Assembly (NCBI RefSeq): GCF_021869535.1
Contig: NW_026262679.1
Location: 85,619,143-85,683,142, forward strand
Reading direction: 5' to 3'
DNA length: 64,000 nt
DNA from: Mytilus californianus
Taxonomy: Eukaryota; Mollusca; Bivalvia; Mytilida; Mytilidae
Part shown: piece by piece, positions 1 to 13,300 of the stretch
Position numbering within the stretch: the stretch's first letter is position 1
How the letters are laid out: each line of letters begins with the position of its first letter
Translations under genes and position numbers: made by a program
The notes under the pieces: model-generated
Database searches by the model: none
What the model saw: only the letters and a program-made list of their open reading frames with translations
Told to the model about the DNA's origin: nothing

Positions 1-253
1 TTCTATTTTGACCCTTCTTTTCTAATTTTTATATTTTAGAACACCATTATTCTCTTTTCTTTATTTTTGTCTAATTTTTTTTATACTTTTGCCCTTTGTT
101 CTGCACTTTTTATCCATTATTCTTTATTCTGTAAACCCCATCCTGACCTTCATTCATCAATCAAATACTTCATAAACAGAAACTTCAACTGTCGCTAAAA
201 CAGATTAAAAATACCATGAAAATAATAAAATAACGAACTAAGGAACATTATCA
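1..253 (-). other. HCN 3' UTR / downstream flank with repeat
   Basis: This T-rich stretch lies downstream of the HCN stop codon. On the minus strand, AATAAA hexamers occur at 128-123 and 65-60 and could serve as poly(A) signals, but nothing here proves cleavage. The block 1-165 is a run of variants of 'ttattctctattct...gtaaaccccatcc', a dispersed repeat seen again at 56690-56765. Confidence 0.4.
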
Positions 254-1308
254 TCAAAGGAAGGAATTCTGGGAAATTGTATCACAGTCATCAATGTCTA
301 TCGTTAAATGGTCCGGTTTTGGCGGACTTGACGGAATTACATTCTTTGCATTATCTTTACTTATGCTAGCCTTTGGAGGAGACTTCTGTTCGGATTTTTT
401 GGCATATTCCTGATCACTCACAGCAACCGTTACCAATGGTGTCGTAGCAGTAGGAATATCTTCACTAGACGATATGACTGGTGAATCAACAGGAGGAATA
501 TTTAATTTAGGTTGCGGTGTTTTAGGATCTTCCTTACTTAAACTATCACAGACACTTGATAATGAATTATCGTTAGTCGATTTTGACTTGGATTTACAAT
601 ACATAGGAACATTTAAATATTGCTTGAGACTACCATGACCTTCCGACGATGGTGAATCTTCTCCAGTAGATTTAGTCTTTTCACGTGATCTACCTGTTTT
701 AAAAAATTTCGTATTTAGAAAGCTTGGTCTCCGACAAGTTTCCAGGCTTGATTCTTGAACTGAAGATAAAGCATTTAAATTTGCACCCACACTTCCAGAA
801 CGATGCTTTAGTTGAAGTCTAGGGACCCTCAGTCCAAATAAGTTAGAACCAGACGGTGCTTTTCTCATTCTGACTTTATTTTCAGAGTCACATACATCCT
901 TTAAGCTTTCTCTTGACTTTGATTTTCTTTCCTCTGTAATTTTATGCAATTTTCCCGTAAAATCAAATTTGAATTTCTTTTTCCTTTTCGAGCTTTTTGA
1001 ACTTTCAGAGCTATCGTCTGAGTCTTTATCTTCGTCTTCACTTGCACTCGTTACTACTGGAGTTGACTCCATGACAAGTTCGTTAACAAGTTTTTGATCT
1101 TCCTCGAGATCTGCCCTACTACTGACAATACTTGGGTTTTGCCCTATTTTAGTCAGCCGCTCTGCAGCTACACTTTCCATTGTTCGTCTCATTACTGGAT
1201 ATCTATCGAGTACATCGTTGAAATGTCCAACAGACAAAGAATATAAATTCACATATGTTTCTGCTCGAACACTTGCTACACGTTTTGCATTCGTCAGTAG
1301 ACATATTT
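254..1308 (-). CDS. HCN: HCN coding exon 9: phosphate-binding cassette, C-helix and C-terminal tail
   Basis: The last exon codes Glu666 to Leu1016 and ends with TGA at 256-254. It begins with the phosphate-binding cassette ([17 protein letters not shown]). Arg675 corresponds to the cAMP-contacting arginine of vertebrate HCN2, and Val676 stands where vertebrates have Thr. The CNBD C-helix follows ([16 protein letters not shown]). The remaining ~300 residues are Ser/Lys/Asp-rich and probably disordered, with an acidic run then a basic run ([21 protein letters not shown]; 757-778) and several R/K-x-x-S sites. The acceptor is tttttttag|AA. Confidence 0.94.
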
Positions 1309-4300
1309 CTAAAAAAAATTAAGGTCATGTATAAATCAGTTAAGTAATGAACAAGTGCTTGTCAGCGTGTATCTTAATTCTAATTATTTATTTGCCTTTA
1401 ATTGTAGTTTTTTCCATTTGATACAATAAGCGCTTTGTGTACATTTTGTAAATTTGAAACGGTCACATCACGATGAAGGTAAATCCATAAATTCTCATTA
1501 ACATAGTTCCAAGACACGAGAACTGTGGAAGATCAAATTTGGGGTTCTAATGTCCGGTAACAATATTCTCGTACTTTATTTGGCCTTTATAACGTTTTTG
1601 ATTCGAGCGTCACCGATGAGTCTTTTGTAGACGAAACGCACGTATGGCATACACAATTTTAATTCTGGTATCTATGATGAGTTTCTTTATAACAAGAAAC
1701 CTTTTAATTAAAAACATGTTGTTTAGTGTTGTTTCATTTGTGTGAATAACTTTACCCATTTTTTTTAAATTCAGTTCCAAATAGGATTTATAAATAACAT
1801 CAAATTCATACAATTTAAGTTTCAAACTGTCCCATGTTGCCTTTCAAGGTAAACCTTATCGTTGGTTTTATTCTTCAAAAAACGAAAAAAATTTTGCGGA
1901 ACGATTATTTATTAGACACAACTAAAAATATATATTCATATAAAACACAGATGATAAGGAAAATAATAAATTAAATATATTTTCCATCTGATTTAAAAGA
2001 CAATAATAAAATTACGAGTAAAAACCATAAAATTGAGAATGGAAATGGGGATTGTGTCAAAGAGACACCAACCCGACCAAAGAGCAGAAAATAGCCGAAG
2101 GCCACCAATGGGTTTTCAACACAGCGAGAAAATCTCGCAACCGGAGGTGGGCTTCAGCTGGCCCCTAAATAAAAATGTGTACTTGCTATAGTTCGATGAA
2201 AATGGACGTCACACTAAACTCCAAAATATATAAATGAACTAAAATTAAAAAATATACAAGACTAACAAAGGCCAGAGGCTCCTGACTTTGGACAGGCGCA
2301 AAAATGCGGCGGGGTTAAACATGTTTTGTGAGATCTCAACCCTCCCCTATACCTCTAGCCAATGTAGAATAAACAAACGCACAGCAATACGCACAGTAAA
2401 ACTCAGTTTAAAAGAAGTCCGAGTCCGATGTCAAAATAGGTAACAAAAGAAACTAAGCATAATTTTATGCCACTTGTCACAAGCACACAATACATTCCTA
2501 TTATTATTCATTGAACACAATTACTTACCTCCAAAATATGACCCGTCTGATAAAGAAGTTGCTACTTCTCCGTCTTTTGTTATAATATCAACAATTCCTT
2601 CTTGTATAAAATACATTTTTGTTCCCATAGTCCCCTCTCTAATTATAAAATTCCCTGGTTGAAAGACCTCGAATTTCAGCTTACTTATCACCTCCGACAC
2701 AAATTGTGGATCCGCATTTGTGAAAAATGGAACAGACTTTACTAAAGCTCTACAGTTATGGTTGATTATATCCTGTAAAATAATACTGAACTTGTAATAT
2801 TTCGTGCAAGGAATATTTATCATCAATATAATCCAAACAATTTAACAAAAAACCGACAGAAAAATAACAATGAGGAATTTTGAATATTGTTCTGCGTTGT
2901 TACAAAACAATATGATTTTGCATTTGTTTTTAAACTTTTAGCGTTTGACTGTGCTTGTATTCGAAACTGATTGTATCGAACCAACTGATGTTTAAATTCG
3001 GCATTTCTTCAGAGTAATTATTATAGGTTCTTAAATCTAACAATGAACTAAGGAATCAGATCCATCTATCACCACCATACGATAAAACGAAAAGCAAAAA
3101 GAAAAACAAATGTTATTGTGTAATGCCAAAACGTAATCTATATGCTGGCTTATTTGGAGAAACCATAATAAATTTCCAATTACAAAACTGATGAAAATGA
3201 CAAAACAAGTTATCTCACTTGTACAGTTATTGCAGCATGTGAAAATTAGTAAACGTCAGAAATTAAAGGAAGCATTATAATATATATATGACTTTGTTTC
3301 ATGTAGTTTATCGTGTAAACCGTTTGTATATCGCATCTTTGAATTCTGATATACTTCACCTGAGATTTTGCGACAATGGAGGTCGTACCATTTTGCTTTT
3401 TTCAGTAAAACATTTTTACCTCGTGACGTCACACTTTATTGCACTTCCGTGATGACCTGTAATGGCCGACACATAGCGGTAAGGTACATTTCTGCAGACG
3501 AATATACAAAAAAACAAAATATTACCTGTCGTAGACACGAATTAAGTTCAGTTAAGATGTACTCTTCATCGAACATTTTCCCTTGGAATCTATGTTCATA
3601 ATATTCAGAAATTCTTTGTCTAAGACTATGTGGCAACTTTCTAAATATCATGTATTCTTCTACTTGTTTAAACTGAAATATTAAAGATGATATAATTAGT
3701 CTTACTTAATCAAAGGTTGGGCATTACAACAAATGTTCAGTTTATTTACATAAAACAAAATAGTTTTAGACATTATCATGTGTCTGTTAATGTACAAATG
3801 TATGGCATTCAACAGAAGCTTCAAAAACCATATTCAAACATAGTCAAATGTCTAAAATGAAAGTAACACTTTATTATCGTAGCTGTATTTAGATGAAAGT
3901 AACACTTTATTATCGTAGCTGTATTTAGATGAAAGTAACACTTTATTATCGTAGCTGTATTTTGCAAAAATTTTCGGAATTTTCGGTCCTTCATGCTCTT
4001 CAACTTCATACTTTATTCGGTGTTTTAACTTTTTGATTCGAGAGTCACTGACGAGTCTTTTGTAGACCAAACGCGTGTCTGGTGTAAAAAATTTTAAGCC
4101 CGGTTTCTATGATGAGTTTATTTATTTATGTGAATTACTTTTTTTTCTAATTACAATTGCTTAATACCGTAATGCACGTCTTGCAATGATATCCATTTCA
4201 GAATTATTCTTCCCGTATATGTTGTATTATAGAAAGTTATTCGATATCGATTTCATTTAATATAAGCACAGGTGGCAACAATTACAAGTACACAATTCAT

Positions 4301-7300
4301 ATCGCTTCAAACACCTCATAATATTAAATATCGCTTACTCTTTCATAAATATAACAATTTAATAAATAACAATGATTTATGCCTCTCAAAATGTTTTTCT
4401 TTCTATATTTTTGATATATACAAATACGATGTATGACGTTATATTATTATTTTGTGTGAAATCCCGACCAATTGTTTCAGGCTGTTTCAACGAAAGACAG
4501 TAAAAATATATTAACAAATGAAATGAATTGAGAATTGTTTATATGTAGGTATATACTGTATTCATAGCTACTCTAAATATGAAGTATTGTGGGAGTAATT
4601 GAGATTTGTAGAGTGTGTCGTTTAAACGTGTATTGAACGTTTTGTAAAAGAACATATCAAATCAAAGATAGATAATAAAAAATACTAAAATTGAATAGTA
4701 AATTTTATTCGAAATAAAAACCACTTGCTGACTTTACTTCAAATATTCAACGATGACGTAAATCAATCAATCAAACTGTTTCGAATTACGTCCATTCTTT
4801 ACTAAGAACCATATATATCTTTACATGTAAATCTCCACGACGCTTTAAATGATAACCGATGATTTACACAGTGTAGTAATCGTTTTATTCATGTTTTTGT
4901 ATGGTCAATATGAAGGAAATCATTTCCGATATCCTATCAGGCTTGGGTAAAAACGTTTAACGTGGGTGTACTAATTCTATTATCAAGTATAATTGCAAGT
5001 TTTAGTAATTTAGATATGGTGATCACTAATGAATTGGATTCGTTTGAGTTCAGAATTGCCTATATATACATATATATCTGTAATGGCCATTAATTTTGGG
5101 GAAAAAAAGTTTTGAAATCTAAAAGACAACTTGAAGGTTGTTTGTATATGTTTCTAGAAATGAAGTATCTATATATCTTCTTTTCAACAATGGATGCGTA
5201 TGCATACAATATTTCCCGCTTTAAATCGACCGAGTATAGAATAGTTGTGACAACTACCGAAAACTTGTACATTAAATTCCTTAAATGAAAAAAATATCAA
5301 GATATGGATAAACAAGGTTCTTGATTTTGGCTAGGCGCATTTTTTTACCTTTTACATGATGTCGGTCAGTTTTAAAATACTTACTATTCGTTCTGGTTTT
5401 TTTTTCTAATCTCGATCAGTGGAATTAAAAAGGGATATGAAACGCATCAAACTTCATGAGTTTGACTTTTCTTTGTCACCACTCGGTGGACACTATTGAT
5501 TGTGACTGTTCGTCTCCAAGAATTGTAAGCGCTTCTACACTGGTCGTGATATTAAAAATTGTATGATGAACGTTTTAGAATTTTTAATAAGAATGAAATG
5601 CTTCTCAGTTGACTTGCCATGGTTTTGGTTATACTGTCAAGCACGGTGTTTTGGTCGTTGTATATGTTCAATTTATACATCTTATGATTTTTAAACTGGT
5701 GGGCCCAGAAATGTGCTTCGGACGCAGAAACACTAACAAGATGGACTTACATATACATTTGTTAGAGTATAAATTATTGAATATTTATCATGGATTTTCA
5801 TGAAAGTTTATTTTCATTATTTATCGCGGTCACCAACAAGCCTTGGGGTTAGTTGTTTCACACACCACTTTCTTAATTTCATATATTGAAAAATAAAGAG
5901 GTGGAATATACAAAGGGATTTTTAAAGTCGTAGACAAACTAACAACATCCTGGCAAAAAACGAAAAACGGAGACGAGAGAAATTATAGTCAACACACCAC
6001 TTTATATAAAACTAAAGATTGAGCATAAAAAATCCCACCAAAAATCTAAGGTGATCTCAGTTGCTCCAGAAGGGTAAGCAGATCCTGCTTCACATGTGGC
6101 ACTCATCATTTTGCTCATGGTAAGTACAAACTTTGAGATAAGAATAATCCACTGATGTCACAATCGAGGAAGAGAGGATTGGATTTTGGGTTACAACAAC
6201 TGAAAAATATCCGTGATCTTCTGTGACACTTATATTTCATAAGGGTCAATCAACTCAAGTTGGCTACTTTCCAAAGGACAACTTCAACTATACCACTTTG
6301 ACCCCCTTGGTTCAATAACTGCCTTGTATGCAGCATTCTTCTATCAATGTAGTCATGATAGGAAATGCAATCTCTGGAATATCGTTTCAACTGAGAGAGA
6401 TATACTTCATATGAAGGTAATGCTTGAATCTTGTTACATAGAAATGGAAATTCATAACTGGGCAGCTGAAATCATCCCGTTTGTCGTAACGTTTTGCTCT
6501 CAACTGACCTATAATCGTCAATTTTTAGATGTAAGTCAAAATATGAGGAAGACTAACTATATCTGATATATCCCCTTATTTAAATTCAATGTGATAGAGG
6601 CGTTAACATAGTCACAAAACTTTGAATCATTAAATTAGAGTGCACAATCTATATAGAAGAACTTGTTAAAATTTCATTCTCCCGGAGAAGCTCCTGTATG
6701 ACTTCTGCCTCAAATGAATAGATACAAGTCGGAGAAAAGAGGAGCACTATTGTTTCCCGTCGGAATAAAGTAAGATATCTACTCAATCTATTACAAAAAG
6801 AGATAGAAGATACCAATTTGGGCAAATAAAAATTAAACAACTGTCTACTTAACATTAGAATGGATAACACTAACCCAACCAAAAACCGTATGTGATTTTT
6901 TGTGATCTCAAGTGCTCGAGAAGGGTAAGCAGATCCTGCTCCACTAGTGGCAACAGTCGTGTTGCTCATGTCAAGTGATAATTCGGGGATAAGTAGCATT
7001 TTGGTAATGTCATACTTTCAAAGGAATGAATGACCAATGACATTTTACATACTTTATATCGGTTTCGTGTAAAAGAGAGGCGAAAGGTACCAAAGGGACA
7101 TTCACACTCATGAGTCGAAAATAAACTGACAACGCCATGGCAAAAAGACCAAAAGACAAACAACAGTACACAAAACACAACATAGAAAACTAAAGACTTA
7201 GTAATCCGTCATTAGTATGACATGCAGCCTACTGAAAACGAAATTAGATTTTGATAATAATTATTTAAATAATACAAAGTATATTCGAGTGAAAATCGTC

Positions 7301-10300
7301 TTTCAAGAAACAGAGAAGCCTAATTAATTTTTGTCCATGTGAAACAATGACACTTCAATTTTAACGATCGTGTTTTAGTCTGAAGAAACGTTGTAGTCAT
7401 CTCATATCTGATTCAGTATTATTCCCCACAGTAAAAGAATACATATTATATATATATAGTAAAGATCCATAGTAACCATACAAATGTGTAGTCAACAATA
7501 AAAACGGAAAACTGTCTCAAAATTGTTATGTTGCACATGCGTTTCAGCTGTCATATTTTATAATCATCTTTTAATATCCATATTATTCTAGTTTTGAAAG
7601 ATTTGAAAGTATTGCGTTTAGAAGATGAGAGAATAAAAACACATAAAAGTACTAAGATATTCTACATTATAGTGTTTAATACCTTCTCGTTATAAAGTCG
7701 TCTCGATGTATCAAAAGACTGTATGATAGTAGTTGTATGACCTAAAAATAGTGCATAGCAGGTGGCGCCACTTAGCATACTCAAAATAGTTAGCCAAGTG
7801 TCTGTCAAGTTTTGAGGTGGAAATCTTCCATATCCTATGCATAGCATGTGTGAAAGAGCTTTAAATAACGCCCACGTGTACTGTGTCCACCACGGAGCGT
7901 CCTGAAATTAAAAAAAAAAAACAATCCAAGCTATAACATGATCTTTTGACGTCATAATGTTATAACATGCTGCATCATGTCAAATGGTACTTATTTTGTT
8001 TTCCTTATATATAATTCATCTGAGTTCCATCAATAAGAAATTATGTTTCATGAATTGTAGCTTTAACTACATGTTTGCACATGCCAATAGGCAGTTTCAT
8101 GTTATTCAATTCGAAACACATCTATGTTTTTGTATTTTAAAGAAAGATTAAATTGGAATATTAAAAGTTGTTTTCTATTTATGTTCACATCGGACACTTA
8201 ATGAACATGCAAAGTTGACGCAACTAAAGAGTTATTAATATAAATAGCAGACAAAGTAAAATACGTTTCGTGTGCTTCTTGATAAAAATGCATATAGTTT
8301 GTTCTGACTTAGATATATAGAATAACCGCTGTGAATGTATTTTTTACTGAACATATTTCAAACACACCAACACATTGAACGTCTGTTTATTCATACCAAG
8401 AAAAAAACCCAACAAAAGTAAATAATAATAATAACGAAAAAGTCTTGGAATTGAATGAAAATATCGTATTCAACTGATATGCAATCTAAATCACACCTTG
8501 AATTATCTATTACGATGCTGTTTTCGTTGCAATCAAGCAATATTCTCCAAATAGATATAAAATTTCCCCAAGTCAAGAATATGACAGTTGTTTTCCATTC
8601 GTTCCGATGGTTGATAAAGTCTAACGTTTGATTTTGTCAGTTTTTTATGGACTTGCCCTTTTTTGAATTTCCGTTGGGGTTCGGTTTTTTAATACAATTT
8701 ACCTTACAAAAACTACTATATGACAATCTCTAGGCAATTTTTGTTCAAAAAATATTTGTTTAACCTGACTTCTTTGACAAATTATATTTGAACGTTTTTG
8801 CTCACGCACTTGCATTTCCCGAAATTTGGTTGTATTCCTCAAAATTGAAATGCTGACACTTTTTACGCATTACTAACTGTTTACAATTGAAAACGCATTA
8901 CTTTACTGTATAAAACAGATAAATTTTCGAATTATAATGCTAGTGGCGAAAGATACTAAAGGAACATTCAAACTCATAAGTCAAAAATAAACTGACAACG
9001 CCATGTCTATAAAAGAAAAAGACTGTCAGACAAACAACAGTATACAAAACACAACATAGACAACTAAAGCCTGAACAACACGAACCCCACCAAAACTGGG
9101 GTGATCTCAGGTGCTCCGGAAGGGTAAGCAGATCCTGCTAAGGTAGCAAATAAAGTAGATAAAATTTATGTGGATTTGGCAAAAAATTGAGCCAAAAAAT
9201 GCAATAAAACTCTCCTGGAAAATTACAATCAGGGTTCAAAGAACTGTATTCTAACCGCACTTAGATAATAGAGGTTAACGATAAACATATCTATATAGGA
9301 TAACACATTTTCCATAAGGTAATTATATACTAAACGAGTAGATCCATTGGATCAAGATTACTTAATAAGAATTGAAATACCAAAAATAACAACACTTTAT
9401 GCCTCAGGGAGACATAATCCAGAAAATTGTCTTATCAATTTGCTTAGTCAAATAACCGTAATAAATCAATAAAATATATACGACAAAAGAGACAATTTCA
9501 ACGTGGCCGTCATAAATTCTATTTTTTTGGACAGATGATATATTCACATTCTAAATGTTTAAGCAGCAAGGTATACAGGTGTGATATAGTCACTAATTCA
9601 ATTAAAATAGTTTTTTCTTTCGATGGTTAGACGATTTAAAATGATAACGGCCCCTCAATCATATATAAAAGAGGTGAAAGATACCAATGGAATGAAAGGT
9701 TATGTATTATTTCACTTCAGCAATAACCAATTCCTCATTCGTTGATGTGCAACTAGTATTACTATCGGTTTAAGGAAGTTTGTATGGCGGTTTTTCTCCT
9801 ATGATAGATTTCTGACACTTTGTTTTTTGTCGTATTACAATTTCCGGTTGGTTCCTTTCAATATTCTCCTCCAATAGTGTACTAATAATTTTCAAATGTA
9901 ATTTTCTTACGATGACAGTTGATTATAAGGGGGTCGTTAATTTACTATATCTCTTTGATCTTGAGTCGATCTAGATAGACATCGATATTGTATTGGGTAA
10001 ATAAAGTTAAGAAGTTGTAAGAAAAAGTATGTATATGGAGAATATATCTACACAAATGTAATAGCTGACAAGGAACATATGAACATAAATAGCATAAGAC
10101 CTGACAAATTTGGCCGTTTCGAAACGGTTTTCTTCTTTCCACCATAGTAGCGATACATTTCTTTGAATACTACGAGTTGTATACAACAACTGACAAAAAA
10201 TGCAAGATAAGAAGAGACATATTCATCAAAAAGAAACTTTACAACATTGGAGGATTTGAGATACAATGTAAAATGTGTTGCTATGTATCAGCAATATTGT

Positions 10301-13300
10301 TGATATACATAAATTTAAAGAATCATATTTCCAGTAAATCACAAGCTTAAATATCAACAAACTGACATAGAAAGAAAATGAATAATAAAGTACAAACCTT
10401 CAGCTCCTCAATGGACACCCAACTATCTTTGGGATAGTCTTGTAACATTGGAACTAAAAACTGTAGACATCCATTCCAATGTCCAAGTAAAAACATTAGG
10501 CAAATTAGATTAAAAATCCTCATAAATTTTCCGGCTAGTGCAAGAAACTGCAAAACATGAAATAACAAATTAAGAAATATAAGAATTTTCCAACATTGAA
10601 TAAGAAAATTGACCCAAAAATAAGGGCGAGAAAAAAGTTCGATAAATTCGATTGAAATATTTTCAAGTTCATTTAAAATGTTCAACTACATTTATGCATC
10701 AATAAATTGTAGTAAGTGAGATCGCCAAAATAGTCGCTATTCATGCAAATAATTATGAAGCTAAGTTAAAAGCAGACATTAAGTGACATTGAGTTAACAA
10801 TGTGTAACTGATGCAAAACAGCAATGAAATAAGCAGAAATAAGTAAAATAAAGCGTATATGATTTGATGACCCCAGGGCATATTGCCACAATTTACAATA
10901 AATATCTAGAAATTAAAACATGAGCTATGGAATATCCTTCATTACTGAGCAAATTTTTCGACAATTCCCCTTATTGTTTACTCTAATATGCAATATATTG
11001 TTACTTTTCTACGTTTTTTTCTGTACTGAACATTTTTCATGCGTTCTTCTATTCTGTACACAGTACACTATATTACAAAGGTGACATGCATGATTTTAAC
11101 TGATAACATATATGTTAATTTGAAAGTCTCAATATAATGTTACCATACATTTTGTTCATGTTGAAAATTGCTGATTCCTGATGTATCATTTCTTTTTACC
11201 ACAACACCTAACAACAAATAAATGTTTATATTCACAGATGAATCCATCATTTTGAGACTTTTAACAATTAGAAAAGTGAATGTTTTCATACCAGTCGAAC
11301 TCGCTGCATGTATAAAAATGAAAATTATAATAATTATGATAATGAATATGATAAACTACTCTTATTTAGACATATGGATAAGATATTGAATTTCCAAAGA
11401 CTTTTGTTTGCCACTGAAGTTCAAAAGATAAACTTCCTAACTCATATTCAGCTTTTACTCGGTATAAATTCGGCGTATTGTTAAACAAAGCATAATTTAA
11501 AATATTGCTATAATACATTTGTTGTGCAGGTTTTATACCATTAACATTGATGATATTGATAAAACTGATCTAAAATCAAGCAGTGCACTAATAGTAGCTT
11601 TTAAGCAGTCAGCAAAAACCACTTTTTACTGCAAGGCAAACAAAAGTCTACATTCACTTTTCTAAAATACTGTTTGAAACTTGTTTCCGTAACTTATTCT
11701 GACACAGAAATAAGGAATAAAGAATCTGACACAGCTTACGCCGCAGGCTAGTTCCATCAGAGTGTCACCGGAAAATTCAATATTTCGACGGGAATGGATT
11801 TTTCTTCGTTTTTGTTCAAAATAATTGAGAGATCTTCTATGATGAATCAACTAAAGATATGATTGATGCAAAATAATTAAATAAAGAAAATATTGCTTTA
11901 TATAAAATCTACCGCTAAAACTTATAATCTAAACATTCTAAAATATCGTGCATCTAGAAAGCATAGTGTCATGTGCTAAAATCACCTCAAAATAATTGTT
12001 CAATCACTTTTCAGATGACAACTCACCCCAGGTCGCCTGCGACGTCCGCATTTTGTCAAACAAGGACAGGCCTCAAACTGATTGAAAAATAAATACCTAC
12101 ATTTTACAATGGGTAAATAACATTCTCAGAACGTGGTGAGGAATTTTAGTAATTTTTTACAAATGTGCAAACTCAATATACTATATGCAAATTGAGTTAA
12201 TATATACTTTACTTTATTGTTTGTTTTCAGTTTAAGAGGAGACCAATGTCTTTTCATTGTACTTATTTATTGTGTGTGAGAAAAATTACATTTTGTTAAA
12301 TTGTTTAATTCTCATTTTAAGACAAATATTTAGGTATAATCAAATTTTCATGTAAAATAAATAAGAGTTAAGCTGAATATTATATAGATTAATAAATTGT
12401 TTGAATTGAATTAATTTGTCAGAAACTTTTGATAAATTACTTCTGCACATGCACATTACAATTAAAACCCAGTTAATCACAAAATGTTTGCCTTTTATCA
12501 CATTGACTAAAAATAATTATAGGTTCAGCTTTTTTTGAATCTGTAAAACTTTTTTTAAATAACCTGACAGTTTTAAGGTACAACAAAAAAAATATCAAGA
12601 CCTTTAAGTAATGTCCTTAACGTAATCCTCATCTGAAGCAAACTGTTTCCTTAGAACAAAATTGGTTTCAGTATCTAATAATTGTTAAACATGACGATAT
12701 AAAATTCATAAAATGTCTCCTGATAAAATTTTAATTGAACTGGCCACTTGTAACTATATCTGGTTTTAATACTTATGATTGTGGTTTCAGTATGAATTGA
12801 ATATAATAGAACAATGCTGATGTGTGGTTCATATTGCTAAGTCAGAATATGTCCTAGAAACTAAGAACTCCAGTAGTATACAGCTTTTTTCTGGAGTTTA
12901 TCTTTGACGCCAGTATTTAGAATGATGACTCAATGAACTGTGTTAGAATTATGGTTGCAAATCAATCAAATGAGCAAAAAGCTAAGAAACCGTTAAAAAG
13001 GCTGTTTAATGCTATTCAGCAGCGAATGACTTTTTAATGTGCAAATGTGTTAATTTATAAAAAAAAAATATAATTGAATGCTATTTATCGGCATGCAGCG
13101 TAAAACATCATACTGATATCGAGATTCAAGATTGAGAATTCAAGCGTATTGAAAAATTAGCCGATGGATTAACAACTCAAACACATTTGATAAATATGGA
13201 GAGAGAGAGAGAGAGAGTTTTCAAACCAGTACTGAAATGTTCATAATATCATTTTTAATGATTTCTAATGATTGTAATGAGATACATATGATATATATAT

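Larger units (their letters stand above)
1309..2528 (-). other. HCN intron 8
   Basis: This 1,220-bp intron has no coding signal. It contains a fragment of a dispersed repeat at about 1606-1695 and a long dispersed mussel-type repeat at about 2030-2470. The remainder is plain AT-rich DNA. Confidence 0.9.
3673..7682 (-). other. HCN intron 6
   Basis: This 4.0-kb intron separates the pore/S6 exon from the C-linker exon. It contains a 36-bp triplicated repeat (3857-3961), an interspersed repeat at 4036-4125 and a cluster of retroelement pieces at 5894-7200. The stretch 4130-5890 is AT-rich with no recognisable feature. Confidence 0.9.
7902..10397 (-). other. HCN intron 5
   Basis: This 2.5-kb intron contains a reversed fragment of family C (about 8580-8695) and a family A tail at 8943-9140. 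A further short family A fragment lies near 9671-9700. The rest is AT-rich with nothing recognisable. Confidence 0.9.

Noticed and set aside
6649..6999. 116-codon minus-strand frame as a gene
   Set aside because: It joins a family A tail to a short reverse-transcriptase scrap by chance; neither part is complete.
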